Shown here piece by piece: positions 21,938-33,760 of a stretch of DNA of 64,000 nucleotides (positions are counted from its first letter, which is position 1; every line of letters begins with the position of its first letter). The notes beneath the pieces were generated by a model that did not search any database, had not been told where the DNA came from, and was given only the letters and a program-made list of their open reading frames with translations. The translations under genes were made by a program, and so were the position numbers. Source of the stretch: Salvator merianae (taxonomy: Eukaryota > Chordata > Lepidosauria > Squamata > Teiidae); contig QVOM02000073.1 in NCBI GenBank assembly GCA_003586115.2, forward strand, positions 51,315,712 through 51,379,711. The letters run 5' to 3'.

Positions 21938-22229
21938 GGTGCACTTCACAGGTAACAGTGGGTATACCAGCCCACAACAGTGTACTGTATGCATGCTGTC
22001 TGTGGACCAATGTACAGAAGTAGTCCACTTGTGGACTACTTTGAAAAGGTCTACTGATGGAATGGAATATGACAATACTTGGGTACTGTATCCCTTTCTG
22101 TAACTCTGGTTTTTGTGGAAGGAGTGTATTAACAGGGGGTGGGGCTTCTGCTAGGTCACTCCAGCATGTGTATTAAGTATCCTAACATAACATAATTATA
22201 GGTCTTGGGGTGAAAAGTTATCATTTCAA

Positions 22230-22430
22230 CAGCAGTGGCCTGTCACTTTAAGGGTGGGTGTTCGGAACCCGTGGGAAGGGGATGATTGCTGGTCACGGGG
22301 CTTTCAGGCCTCTATACTATTGCAGCAGGTTGCTGCAAGACCCGGCCAGGGAGGCGCATGGTTTTGCAGCCAGCAACTGCCCTTCCCACGGATTCGAAAC
22401 ACCTGCCCTTATAGTGCCAGGCCATCACTG
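22230..22430. mobile_element. hAT-like non-autonomous element, 201 bp, exact 8-bp duplication
   Basis: It starts CAGCAGTGGCCTGTCACTTTA and ends with the inverted TATAGTGCCAGGCCATCACTG. The inverted match runs on through 'ggtg.gttcgga..ccgtgggaagg' for about 45 bp. The 8-bp CATTTCAA occurs directly on both sides (22222-22229 and 22431-22438). CAG-starting TIRs with 8-bp duplications are the hallmark of hAT elements. It is more GC- and CpG-rich than its surroundings and encodes no transposase. Confidence 0.85.
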
Positions 22431-22438
22431 CATTTCAA

Positions 22439-23186
22439 TGACCCTAAAGCTGCTAAAAACCTAGGTGAAATGCTTTGTGATCAAAGTGTTGGTCTGAGAA
22501 AAGAAAAAGAAACATACAAGCAAGATAATGCTTACACAATAGGAAGCCTTTCATATACTTTTTAAAAAAATCATAGGCATGGAATTATAGACATAAATTC
22601 CATTCCACCTTTATAGATTAAGGTTTCAAAAATAACAATTAAAATCCACCTAATTAAAGTCTACAAACTATAGTGCATGAAAGGTGAAAGGCAGCTACCC
22701 CTTTGCAGGGTAGAATAAAGAGGTGGGTATTTATCAGACAACTGGACAGATACAGTAATGGGCTACATATATTTCAACAAGGAGGTCTTTCACAAAGAGT
22801 TAACAATAATATCAAGAAAGCACGCTAAAGAAAAATATTTCCATTGAAGAACAGGAAGCCAATAATAGTTACAACGTGAAGTTTCTCACACCATCTGTTG
22901 GATAGTTGTTTCTACCCATTTATTAAGCCAAATAATCTCATTTCCAGACTGCAAATGACTAATGCCAAGATCAAGCTTGTACTGCAGCAGTTCCTCATTA
23001 TTTGCTAGGGTTAGAAAGCTATGCCAATTTCAAGCTTGCAAATATTAAATCATTGTTAATATGAGATTAATTGTGGCTAGGGGAAGCCAGGTCTGAAAAA
23101 TCCATAGGAAAAAATAGAAAAACAATGCAGTTTTCTTCTAATGACTTCCAAGGCCATGTAAGTCACTGCCACATAGATGTATCAGA
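22439..23186. other. Intronic sequence without recognised gene
   Basis: AT-rich, unique-looking DNA with no coding or repeat signal that I recognise. Confidence 0.4.
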
Positions 23187-23190
23187 AATA

Positions 23191-23501
23191 GAGATGTACA
23201 CAAAAAAATCACATGTTCAGTTCACCACACCCATTTGTTTTAAACAGTGGATATAGTGGTTTGAAAGCAAGAAAAAAAAACCAAACATTTTTCCCCCGGT
23301 TCCCCCCATTTTTTCAAGGGCAAAAACACAGTGAACACAAACTGTTCGATCGAATTCTTCATGTTTGTGAGAGGAAAACAGGTTCTGTTTGAATGAATTT
23401 CTGGATATTCAAACAACTGAATGTTCGGTTTGATGCGAATATTCATGTACACAAACTTTTTGGTTGAATTTTCTGATGTGAACTGAACAAGTCTATCACT
23501 A
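23191..23501. mobile_element. Possible hAT-like short element
   Basis: It begins TAGAGATGTACACAAAA and ends AAGTCTATCACTA, a partial inverted match. The interior is rich in short 'gttcg/cgaac' and 'gaatattc' words, as in the 39387 element. Flanking 8-mers ATCAGAAA and TGCAGAAG share five positions, a possible eroded duplication. Confidence 0.4.
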
Positions 23502-25058
23502 TGCAGAAGTGCCCAAATCAGAACTGGCAGAACTCAGAACTGAAAAAGAAGAATGTTAGGATGCTGGATGGATCACAGAATAGCAGTTGTAATACCCACT
23601 TCCCTAGAGGTAGTTATACTACCCCTACCAACAGCTAACTTTAAAGTGTCTGTCTCTGGTGCTAACTCATGAATTTGCAAGTTGTAGATACCAAAACTCT
23701 GTACAAGTTTGCAATCACAAATATAGAAAGCTCAAGCATCTAAATTTGGTCTGCTTCCACTTAGCAGTCCTTCCACATAGGGGGAAGTATTGCAGTTACT
23801 GTGATCAGCCCTGAGAGTTATTTAAAGGGGAATGAAAACAAGTCCATTCTAGTGAGAGTTGTGGCACCTCAGAAGCTGCTGGAGTGTGTGCGAATGTATG
23901 ATGTGTGTGGTTGTACAGTCCTGGGAGTAGTTGGGGGCCCTTTCGAAGTCTATGTGAATGTAGACTTTGAACAATGGAAGACTAGCCTGAGTTGTATCAT
24001 TTTCAGTTACCAGAGGGATAGTAAAGCATACCATGATACTGAAAGTTCTACAACGCTTAATAAAACTGGTTATTGCTATTGTTTTAAGAACATAATGACA
24101 TCTATGTGAGAGAGATCAGAGTGGAAACTCCATCAAAGTTCAAAATTCTGTGAAATTTCAGTAAGAGTCTTCTTACTAAATTCAGTGAAGAAGAAATAGC
24201 ACAAAGCAAGCGAGCAATTAATATGCAGGACAAAGCTTCTTTGATTCTAGTTCCAAAGAACATATTCTTTGAAATGCTTCAGTGTTTATAAATATGTCTA
24301 GAACTGCCTTAAGATAAATGCTCAGTGGCCAGACTGGCTTTTCTTCCAGTTCTTTATTTTGCCCATGAGTTGCCACATGTTGAGAACCAGATCAGTCAAG
24401 AACTGAGTCTGTCTGGAGGAATGGTGAGCAAGAATAGTTCTTTTGAAAAGAGCATGAGGAAAAAACTGATAATGTTTGAAACATTTAGAACTCTCCTCTA
24501 ATATAATGTATGCTTTTTGCAAGCAAACTAAAATCATAATTAAGTGCTTCAGTTAGGAATATTAATAGTGGGATAAAGTTCACTATGCTCAAATTACATT
24601 ATTACCTTGAATAATTGGTTCTCTCACCCTCATAATTGTTTGCAGTTATATTATATTATTCAGTATTAATTACTTTTTTAAAAGTCAATCATGTGAATGC
24701 AAAAAAAAAAAGTGCCAAATGCAGGGAATAGCAATCTATTCTTAGATGCTGCCATCCTGTTTTTTTATTTATTTAAATTTTAGTCCCAAATGTTAGTCCC
24801 CACTTTTCAATTTCAAAATCATAATTCAATAATAGAAGTCAAATTGTGCCTCTGTATTCTCTTCCATTTTCAAGCATATGTGCATACTGCCTTCCTCCTG
24901 GTACAGAGAGTGTACTATTGGATTGAACCACTATTCCATCTAGTCTATTCTACTAGTGCCCTGGATAAGTGCTAGTGAGATGCCCCCAGTCAGCAGAACA
25001 ATATGCAACAGTTTATTTCCTTTTCACCTGTCCCCAGAAGACCTTCACAGAAACATTC
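23502..25058. other. Intronic sequence; possible LTR-like part
   Basis: Mostly AT-rich and unlabelled. The 23.78-24.09 kb part is less AT-rich and ends with an AATAAA (24059-24064), so it could be a repeat such as a solo LTR, but I see no paired ends. No gene is supported. Confidence 0.3.
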
Positions 25059-25237
25059 AGCTCTTTCTGCCCTAAGCCTTATTCTGGATTATATCCCATA
25101 ATAGGGATCTGCCATCTGCATGTTACTACAGATTACAGCAGGGTCTGCATGGGGTCTTCCATAGTTTGCACCAGCATGTGGATAGCAGGTCCCTAATCTG
25201 GGATATAATGCAGAATAAGGCCTGTGCAGAAAGGGCC
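25059..25237. mobile_element. Palindromic TIR element, 179 bp, 3-bp target duplication
   Basis: The left end reads AGCTCTTTCTGCCCTAAGCC and the right end GTGCAGAAAGGGCC. Arms hold 'ctggattatatcccataatagg' and its inverse. It is flanked by TTC on both sides (25056-25058 and 25238-25240). Confidence 0.75.
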
Positions 25238-25892
25238 TTCATACCTAGAGTATATAACTAATTTGATAATATTGAGAACCCATTCCTTCCATAAGATTCT
25301 TGCAGGATCTCTCTTACAAACACTTAGCAAGTCTAGGCTCAATACATTCCTTTTCTTGATTTTTTTTTTTTTTAATTGCCTTGGGAATGTGTATGTTTGT
25401 GTGACTCATGAGGCACTTCTTTGTTTCTTCCCGATCTTTAATGCCTTCCAGTTTTTGTCTGAAATCAATGTAAGCCCTGGTGTTTACATTTCCATGATTC
25501 ATTTGTCTTTACTTCTAATGTATATAATATACTTTGCAGTATTTTGTATTGTTATATTGCATTTTTAAGCAGTTATCTAGTAATTTATCTTACCCATCTA
25601 AGAAGCTTCAGCTGAATTTTACATTAAATTCCATCTTTTTCCCCAATCTTATTGTCTCTAAATGTTCTCACTTTACCCCACTTTTTTTTCCAGGGTAAAG
25701 GTCCCTGAATCTGAGAGTTAAAATATTTGTCATTTAAGAAATATTCCTTTTTCCTCCCACTCATATACCACAGGTCAACAATGGAACAGTAACTTCAATG
25801 CTTCGCATACCCTAGATTTATGAAAGAACAAATGAAAGAGCTAGCAGGCTGGAGAGCAAAGTGTAATATTAAGAACAAAATATTGCTCCCAA

Positions 25893-26535
25893 GTACCCTC
25901 AGTGTACCTCTAAAACTTGGTATTCTGCAGAACTACAGATGATGAAGCAAGAGGGGCAACAGCTAGAACACAGGTGACACAAGTCCCATTATAAGTCTTA
26001 TCAAACACAAGCTAAAGCACACTATTGTCCCTATTATACAGCAGTGATGGCGGCAAAAATAATTATTTCTCTGCTACCATTGCATTCTCAAGTAGCTGAC
26101 CAGCACAGCTTTTCTGGGAGGTAAACAGCCTGGTGGCACCAAGCCAGAAGAAGGAGGAGATGTTGCCATCAAAGGCCTGCCATGATAGATTTGTGAGACA
26201 CCTTCAGGATAAAATTGCTCAGACCCAGAAGGCACAGTTTCTTTTTCCAAACTATCAGGGACTAACTTTGGCAGTGCACCAAAGTGCATTGCTGAAATAT
26301 TTCCCTTGGGGGCTCAGAGGCTTTTGGCCTAGTCCTTTGGAGTCCTTGGAGGGCTGTCCTCAAGTTTGTGTGAGCTTTGGGGTCTATGCAGGGGCTGGTC
26401 AGGACAGCACCATCATGCAGATGCCACTGTTCCAGACCACACCGTGCCATAATTTGGACCATCATTTGGATTGATCCTGATTATGGCACTATAGTGCAAG
26501 AAGGCCCTCCTCCTGGTTGCTAAAAGAGCCCACCT
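25893..26535 (+). mobile_element. L2-group LINE fragment (endonuclease-RT linker)
   Basis: Frames here read TWYSAELQMMKQEGQQLEHR, then KAHYCPYYTAVMAAK and later FVRHLQDKIAQTQ. The same segment occurs in order in the LINE at 16810-18112 (PWYSMELQVMKHEG, FARHFEGKVAQIH). In L2-group elements this linker lies between endonuclease and reverse transcriptase. It may be the 5' part of the element resumed at 27770, separated by about 1.2 kb, or a separate truncated copy. Confidence 0.6.
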
Positions 26536-27769
26536 TTTTTGTTGTAATTGTTGTTGCACTTTGAATTGCTGATTTCCAAGTCTACAGCACAACCAAGATG
26601 TGAGTTATGAAGGAAAATGGAGGATGAAAAAAGAGTTCAAATGGAAAAGAGAGGCAAAGGTTAAAAATGAGCACAAGTGATCTGGAAAGGAAATGAAGGG
26701 ATTTACACAGAATAAATTGAGACCACATGATCTGTATCTCTGTAACAGCTCTTTATCAATACATACCAGTAGAATTTCTTAGCTCCCCTTCCTTCTTAAA
26801 AATGCAGAAAGCAACTGCTTTGGTTTGATTACCTATTGAACCTAGTGTTTAAGTCAGACTAATCTACCTCACAGAGCAGTTTTGAGAATAAAATGGAAAG
26901 GAAAAGGAAAATGTGCACTACCTCACACACTGCAGAAAAGATAAAGTATAACCAGTAGATAAATTATAATGCTTCATGCCTGTTTTTGGATTCAGTCTGC
27001 AAATTGAAAGGTCCTCTTTTCTTTTTCTGCCAGGGACTCATGTCACCCTAGCTACAGCCCTGTCAGAGAAATTAAAGGCCCTTTCAGTTTGAGTTTGCCC
27101 TTCACACACCACTGAGACGACTGCTCTTCCTTCATTTCATAACTTTCTTAAGCTGCAAACACAAAATAAATAAATAAATGCATTTGAAAACAACATAGAT
27201 AACTGAAATATCTCAAACTCCAGATTTCATAAAGAAGTTTTTGCAATGAAAGGCACATCCTGGTTGTTAAGGTATTTCTCACCATTCTGATCTGAATTGG
27301 CTTTCAAAAACCACTTCACAAGTAATTCAGATGCCTTTGACGTTCAAACTAATTAGAATTTTTTTTATCCCTTCCCTCCCTTTTTTATTCCAAGCATACT
27401 TGTATGTTTATGCTAGAACACCTGTTTTCAGTAGATAAACAGCAGAATCTTTGGGTATCAAGCTTAAGCAGAATAGAGCTCATGAAGTAAATGCTTCAAT
27501 ATGAAAAGATCAAGTAAATCTCAGACTCATTGAATTTTTTTTTCATTTTCTATTGCATGCATATTGCATAATTAAAAATAATACATAGAGAGTATGTTGA
27601 CTACTTGAAGCCTTGTATAATCTATCATTTTCACTGGTGTTACAGTATTCTGCTTTCAACAGAGAAAGAAATGCAGAATACAAAATGGTAGTTATAAATG
27701 CCCATAAAAAAAGATTGATTCTACTTGCTGTAACACAATTTATGGCTGAATATACATGATAATAATTGA
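26536..27769. other. Intronic sequence between LINE pieces
   Basis: AT-rich DNA with (AAAT)n at 27164-27179 and no recognisable coding sequence. It separates two LINE parts and may be an insertion or older host DNA. Confidence 0.4.
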
Positions 27770-29481
27770 CAATAATCCAGAGGAAGTGTCCAGAGAACCG
27801 TCTGGTCCAGTTACTTTTGATCAGTTTCAATTATTGCAGCCTGAGGATGTGGACAAGCTGCTTGCTAGAGTTTGACCTACTACATGCCTTCTAGATCCTT
27901 GCTCTTCTTGGTTGATAAAAGCTAGCAAGGAAGTTATGACTGGGTAGGTCCAGGGAGTAGTAAATGCCTCCTTGAGAGATGGGGTGGTCCCGCTGACTCT
28001 TAAGGAGGCGATGGTACAGCCCCTCCTCAAGAAGTCCTCCCTAAATCCAGATGATTTAAACAACTATCGCCCGGTGGCCAACATACCATTTTCGAGCAAA
28101 GTGTTAGAGAATGCTGTAGCTGTTCAACTACAAGCATGCTTGGAAGAAGTTGACTATCTAGATCCATTTCAATCTGGCTTCAGGTCTGGTTATGGCACAG
28201 AAACGACCTTGGTCATCCTACTTGATGACCTTCTCCAGGAGAAAGACAAGGGGAATGCATCCCTATTGGTTCTCCTGGATCTCTCAGGGGCTTTTGGCAC
28301 CATTGATCATGATATCCTTCTGGAGAGACTACAGAGTTTAGGAATTGGAGGCACTGTGTTACAGTGGTTCTGCTCCTATCTCAAAAGCCGATTCCAGAAG
28401 GTAGTTGTGGGAAATTCCTGCTTGTCATCCTGGGAACTCAGGTGTGGGGTTCCTCAGGGGTTGATCTTATCTACCATGCTTTTCAATGTCTATATGAAAC
28501 CACTGGGTGAGGTTATCAGGAGATTTGGAGGCAGACGTCATCAATATGCAGGTGACACCCAGCTCTACATATCTGTACCATCTAAATAGGTGGCTGAAGT
28601 ATTGGACAGGTGCCTGGAAGCAGTAATGGGCTGGATGAAGGCCAATATATTGAAGCTGAATCCAGACAAGGCAGAGGTACTGTGTGTCACAGGATCTCAG
28701 GTCCATGAAGTTGGAAAGCATCTGACCCTTGATGGGGTTGCTTTGCCCTGGAAAGGACAGGTGCAGAATCTAGGTGTACTCTTGGACTTTACACTTACAA
28801 GTGAAACTCAGGTGGAGGCGGTGGCCAAGAATGCATACCTCCAACAATGGCTGGCTCGCCAGCTATGACCCCTTTTGGACAGAGACGATCTGACCACAGT
28901 AATCCATGCTTTGGTAATTTCCAGATTGGATTACTGTAATGCTCTTTAGATGGGGCTGCCCTTGAAGACAGTTCAGAAGCTGCAACTGGCGCAGAATGCA
29001 GCAGCAAAACTGCTGACTGGAATAGCTGGCCGGATGCATATCATGCCTGTGTTAAAAGAGCTGCACTGGCTGCCAATTCGCTACCAAGCCCAATTCAAGG
29101 TGCTAACCTTAACCTATAAGGCCCTAAATGACTTGGGCCCCAAATACCTAAAGGAGCATCTTCTCCCATATCAAGCTACACATATCTTCTCCCATATAAG
29201 GTACAAAGGATAGGACGTTTTCAGTGGTGACTCCCACTGTGGAACACTCTTGCCCCTGAGGTGCATCAAGCTTCTTCACTTTACATCTTTAGGAGAGCAA
29301 TAAAGACACACTTATTTACCCTTGCCTTTGGATAAAGCTACAGGTTTTCCTCCCTACTTTCAGGCTACTGTTTTATTGTGTGCCTTTTATGTTTTTTTTT
29401 GTTGTTGTTTTAATTGTTGCAACCTGCACTGAGACCTTTGGGTATGGGGCAGGATAAAAATGTAAATAAATAAATAAATAA
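27770..29481 (+). mobile_element. L2-group LINE: reverse transcriptase and 3' end
   Basis: It begins in the linker (PEEVSREPSGPVTFDQFQLL) and runs through the whole reverse-transcriptase region to the 3' tail, which ends 'ggataaaaatgtaaataaataaataaataa' (29453-29481). L2-group LINEs move by target-primed reverse transcription and are usually 5'-truncated, as here. The reading frame stays the same from 27972 to 29213 with only three internal stops, so it is better preserved than the other LINE pieces in the window. Confidence 0.85.
27972..29213 (+). pseudogene. L2-group reverse transcriptase, broken by three stops
   Basis: One frame carries KEAMVQPLLKKSSLNPDDLN and NYRPVANIPFSSKVLENAVA (fingers), DPFQSGFRSGYGTETTLVIL, VLLDLSGAFGTIDHDILLER (motif A), then GVPQGLILSTMLFNVYMKPL (motif B). 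Motif C reads QYAGDTQLYI in place of YADDT, losing one of the two catalytic aspartates. Motif A keeps its first D but has G where D is usual in AFDT. After stops at 28587, 28866 and 28947 the thumb region follows (VMGWMKANILKLNPDKAEVL; LQLAQNAAAKLLTG; LKELHWLPIRYQAQFKVLTL). With stops and a damaged active site it cannot be functional. Confidence 0.85.
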
Positions 29482-30100
29482 CACACTAATTTCCAACCTT
29501 ACTGTAATTCAGGGATGAAGACCCAAACTTTAACTTCCATAAGTCTCAGCTGACATAAAGACTGTTCAAAAATATAAAGAAGTTCAGTGGCTACATGATT
29601 TTTCACCTTGAGTTACTGATTCATCTCAGAACAATACTAACCAAGGGCTAAGTCAGATATGTATATATACTAATATTTATTCCATAATTTATTATGAGTT
29701 CAATTATATTCTTCATTGCAAATATTCTTCTTTGACAGTGGGTTCATACAGAGGTAACTTCCCAATAGCATCCATTGGTGTACACTGTGCGAGCAATTCA
29801 GGTCAAGACTGGAGTGGTGGCCTGCTGCACATACAGAGGTTGTCTGTATAGACATAGCCCAGTCCAACTTTGGAGGATGGGAATGAAAGTCCTCAGCCCC
29901 CAAAATTGCTGGCTGGGTCAGTTTTGCTGGGTGCCCAGAAAGTGCCCATTTCCGGTGCCATTTCCAGGAAACCAGTGAAATGGCTTATATTGGATTGCCC
30001 CAGCCATTGAATTCACCACCATGAACTAGTTTCCCATTTGGAAAAGCCTTTACCTAGGAATAACAGCAGTGCAGAAGCTGCCATAAAGAACTTGAGTCAA
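29482..30100. other. Intronic sequence without recognised gene
   Basis: Mixed DNA; the 29.74-30.0 kb part is less AT-rich than its surroundings and may be an unrecognised old repeat. No supported coding. Confidence 0.35.
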
Positions 30101-30510
30101 GCTGTGATCAGACTCACCACCACCAACAAAATCTCTGAGGCATCTGATTGAAGACTCTGAAGTGGAGTCATCCATCTGCCCCTCCCCCCTCTAATGAACA
30201 TTCTATGCTAGAAAAGGTAGATTAGAAAAGGGTTGAGGACATGAGGGCTACACACTGTCTCTCTGAGGTGCCTCTGAGGTGCCCCTTTTGTTAGCCTTAG
30301 GTTGTGATCAAACACAGCAAAAAAAAGCAAACAAACCCATCTCTGAGGCATCTTATTGAAGGTTCTATGATGGTATTGTTCACATACCACTCTTCCCCTC
30401 CCCCTTCTCTTGAACATTCTATGCTAGAAAAGGTGGATTAGAGAAGGTTGGGGACACCAGGGCCACACACAGTCTCCTTGCGATGCCCCTGAGGCACCCC
30501 TTTTATTAAG
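30101..30510 (+). repeat. Tandem duplication of a ~200-bp unit
   Basis: Unit one starts at 30101 ('tgtgatcagactcacc') and unit two at 30301 ('tgtgatcaaacacagc'). Both then contain, in the same order, 'atctctgaggcatct.attgaag', 'gaacattctatgctagaaaaggt.gattag', 'acacactgtctc' or a variant, and 'gaggtgcccctttt'. A partial third start ('ctgatcatatcc') follows at about 30510. The units differ by scattered substitutions and small indels. Confidence 0.75.
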
Positions 30511-31019
30511 TCTGATCATATCCTCATGGTGATCAAATAACATATCTTTATGTGAAACAATCCTTGGAGTAGCTTAGGCTAGGATTGCACTGGTTGATAG
30601 TTGAGAAATCTATTTAAGAGTTTTCTTACATACTTTTTAATACATTTGAATATGCAAAAATGTTTGCAACAGCTCCACAAATGAACACTGCAACCTCAAC
30701 ATCCCTAAGCTTTTCCAGCTCTCCAAAAAATCCTTCCTGAGGTTCACCTGTGCATGTAAAATGTAATTGCTCCCTTAAAAAAAAATGCAATTGGAAAATG
30801 AAGGACAGAGTACTCTCTACAATTCAAAAAGATCTACAGAGATAATAGTACAGCCTGTCCTTTCATGTCTAAATTAGAGGATTTCAGGGTTTCTTTCTCC
30901 AGCAGTTTTTCCAGAAGTTGTTTGGAGTTTGCAAAATGTAATTTCAAATGTCTTGCAAAGCATTCAGAAAGGCCATGTTTCTCTGAACACAAGGGCCAAG
31001 TTTGCTAGGTAAGTTCACC

Positions 31020-31340
31020 TTTCTCCTGGCTGCTTGTCTGAAGGGGTGGGACCACCAGTCGTAGTATCCAGCCACATGAAGACATCACTGATGATGCCAT
31101 TGCATGGCATGACATGATTTTGGTCCCTCCAGGGCTTCCATAGGTCCTTGCCAATTTTATTAACAACAAATTGTTGTTAATTGTTCAGAGACCTGGCAGG
31201 TGCTGGGAGGAGCCCCAGCAGACCTGAAATTGCATTGTGCCATGCAGTGGCATCATTATGCAGCTCTAGGCAGCAATAGTGGCCCACCACCACCAGGCAG
31301 GGCTAACCAGGAGCAAGGTGAGCGGAGATAAGAGTAGTGT
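31020..31340. other. Possible unclassified old repeat
   Basis: A less AT-rich stretch with 'catcactgatgatgccattgcatggcatgaca' and, 110 bases later, 'attgtgccatgcagtggcatcattatgcag', a loose inverted match, around a 'aacaacaaattgttgtt' palindrome. This could be an eroded TIR element; I cannot name it. Confidence 0.35.
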
Positions 31341-31489
31341 CACCATTCTGAATGTGCATGCCCTCTACATTTGTGTATTTTCAAAAAAACAGATAAGATT
31401 TTGAAGCTTCTCCCCATAACATTTAAACAAAAGCAAACAATTTAAAAAGGTCAGATAATGTCAAGTTAACAGAACATGGTTTTAATGCA

Positions 31490-31752
31490 TATGTCTTTTC
31501 TGCGGTGGCCCCCAGACTCGAGAACAGCCTCCCTCTGGAGGTTCAGCAGGCACATATATGGTTTTCGGCACCTGGTTAAAACATACCTCTTCACCTAGGC
31601 CTTTGATGTTTAACTTCCTCTGGGTGTGAGCAAAGGTGGATTGCATTTAAAATGTTTTAAGAATACTGTGTATATTTTACTGTTTTGTCACTGGGACCCA
31701 CCCTGGGACCTTTCAGTGAAGGGTGGGATATAAATTATTAAATAAATAAAAA
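31490..31752 (+). mobile_element. L2/CR1-group LINE 3' end
   Basis: A frame gives LENSLPLEVQQAHIW, like the C-terminal end of these LINE proteins. It is followed by 'gtttaacttcctc', 'gggacccaccctgggac' and a tail 'gggtgggatataaattattaaataaataaa'. It is a 5'-truncated copy. Confidence 0.65.
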
Positions 31753-33472
31753 AATTACTGGCTCAAAATTAAAGTCCACAGCATAAGCCTGATTCCAGAT
31801 TATACCCAGACTATATCTGCAAACATGAAGTACAACTGCATAGTCTTTTGACACTGAGCTATAAAATAGACTTTTTATTTACTTATTTGTATTTCTATCC
31901 TACTTTATACCCAAAGCCTCAGCTTTGGCTCTCTGTACATGCTCAGAGACAAATGGTCTTTTATACAGTGGTCTTGGCATATTCTAAATGTTTTATGCAG
32001 CAATCACAGACATATGACATATGCCAATGGAAGAAATCTTTATTAGCTTATAAGCTTCTGAATTAACATCATGAAAGGATCCTCACTTTATTGGCCATGA
32101 CCCAAAAGCAAAACTACATTATCTCAAAATACTTTCTAATTCTATATACACATAGCTAATAACTAAAAAACAGAATAACTAATAAGGAAATGTTATGGGA
32201 TATAGTTTTTTGGGAGGGTTGAAAAAACAAAGGATCCGAGAAAGGGGAGAAAGGAAACTCTGGTGTTTTACATTCACCAAATCATAAGGGAGATAAGCAG
32301 CATCCACACACATAAAGAAACACAGCACTTGAACTGTACTGCTCCCATTAAGAATAGTGCTGCACAAGTAGTACTTTTTTACTGCAGTGACATGCTATCT
32401 GCTTGCCACAGCTGCCCTGCCCATTGAGATCATGGCTGAAGATACCCTGGCTTTGATCTCAACAGGCAGGAGAAGCGGCTGCCTCCTTCTGCCATCAAAT
32501 TGGGTGTAATCTTGACACAAAGGAGAAAGAATATGCCACCTCTCCCCTTCTGCATCATAATCACACCTGAAGTTCATATGAGAGAGGCAACCCTCCAGCT
32601 CATTTTCTCTGTTTGATTATACTGAATGCAACTGAAGGAACGAGTCACCTCAAGCAATGGCAATAGAAGCGGGGCCACTGCTGCAAGGAAATAGAAGGGA
32701 GAAGAGCTTCTGAGAGATCTTCAGTACACTCTCTCATTGAAATGCAACAGCAGCACTTATGATGTGATGGTGGGGGAAGAGAGCATCATCTGTGTAGGTG
32801 CCTAATTCCCACACATGAAATGCATAATGGGGGACACTGTTGTGGGGATGCTGTGCAGTCATGGTTACTCAAGGTGCCATAAGTGTACTGTGCTGATCCT
32901 GCCATAGATGTGAGATGCTGCAATTTGCAGAACATGGAGAAAAGTAGGAGAGAAATAAAAAGATATACCTGTCTTTGATGGATTATGGATTCTTCTCAGA
33001 GGCTTCAAATAGTGAGCAGTGTGTTCAAAATTCTCTAAGTGTCATACCCAAGGAGAGGCCAGGGGTACTAAAAAATAAGGTTCAAGTACAGGGCAGTGGT
33101 TTACGGAGCTCCAACCTCATTTCAGCAACATAATGAGATTCTATTGAACTGGTGTTTTCTTGATAAGTAAGTGGGGAAGAGGAAAGATGTTTAAACAAAT
33201 ACAGAGAATGCAGACACCAAAACAATGGTTTAAGGTAACTTCGGGGGCTAGGAAATTTGTATCTGATTTCATCAGGTCATTCAGAAAGGGTATAATTATT
33301 AAATCAGATGTACAGCCACATCACATATTTTGGCATTTCCAGTTGCACAGGAGTTGGTGAGTCCATTTTGAAAAAGACTAATGAGCATAAAACACATTTC
33401 CCTGTATCTTTACAGCTGTGAATGTTATTTCAACTCCTCCAATGTCCATAGTTACATTCTTCTGGTCCTGTT
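31753..33472. other. Intronic sequence without recognised gene
   Basis: No family-matching frame. Around 32400-32475, 'ctgccctgcccattgagatc' and 'gatctcaacaggcaggag' form a loose inverted pair, perhaps another eroded TIR element. The rest is unlabelled. Confidence 0.35.
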
Positions 33473-33760
33473 GGCCTTTTCTGCACTGGGTGTTAATCTG
33501 GAACAAACTCTGGAAGAGGGGGCTGTTGTCCACGCACGAGTGCAGACTATGGGAGTCCCTGCCCCCTTACACTTTCTCCACATTGGACAAAGTGTGGACT
33601 GGGCTAGGGCACCCATAAAGGTACCTTAACTTGGCATAGCGAAGGATCCTGACATCAAGGTCCACAACCATCCCAGGACTGCTATACCAAACCACGGAAT
33701 GGTGTGGATGGAACAACCCCATGGTCTGGTATACTATGGGGGACACATTTTGGCAGTAGT
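33473..33760. mobile_element. Diverged TIR element remnant
   Basis: The left end, GGCCTTTTCTGCACTGGGTG, resembles the ends of the palindromic elements, and 'gagtgcagactatggGagtccctgcc' matches their centre. 'ctgctataccaaaccac' and 'ggtctggtatac' further right echo the element at 49234. No clean right end was found. Confidence 0.4.
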
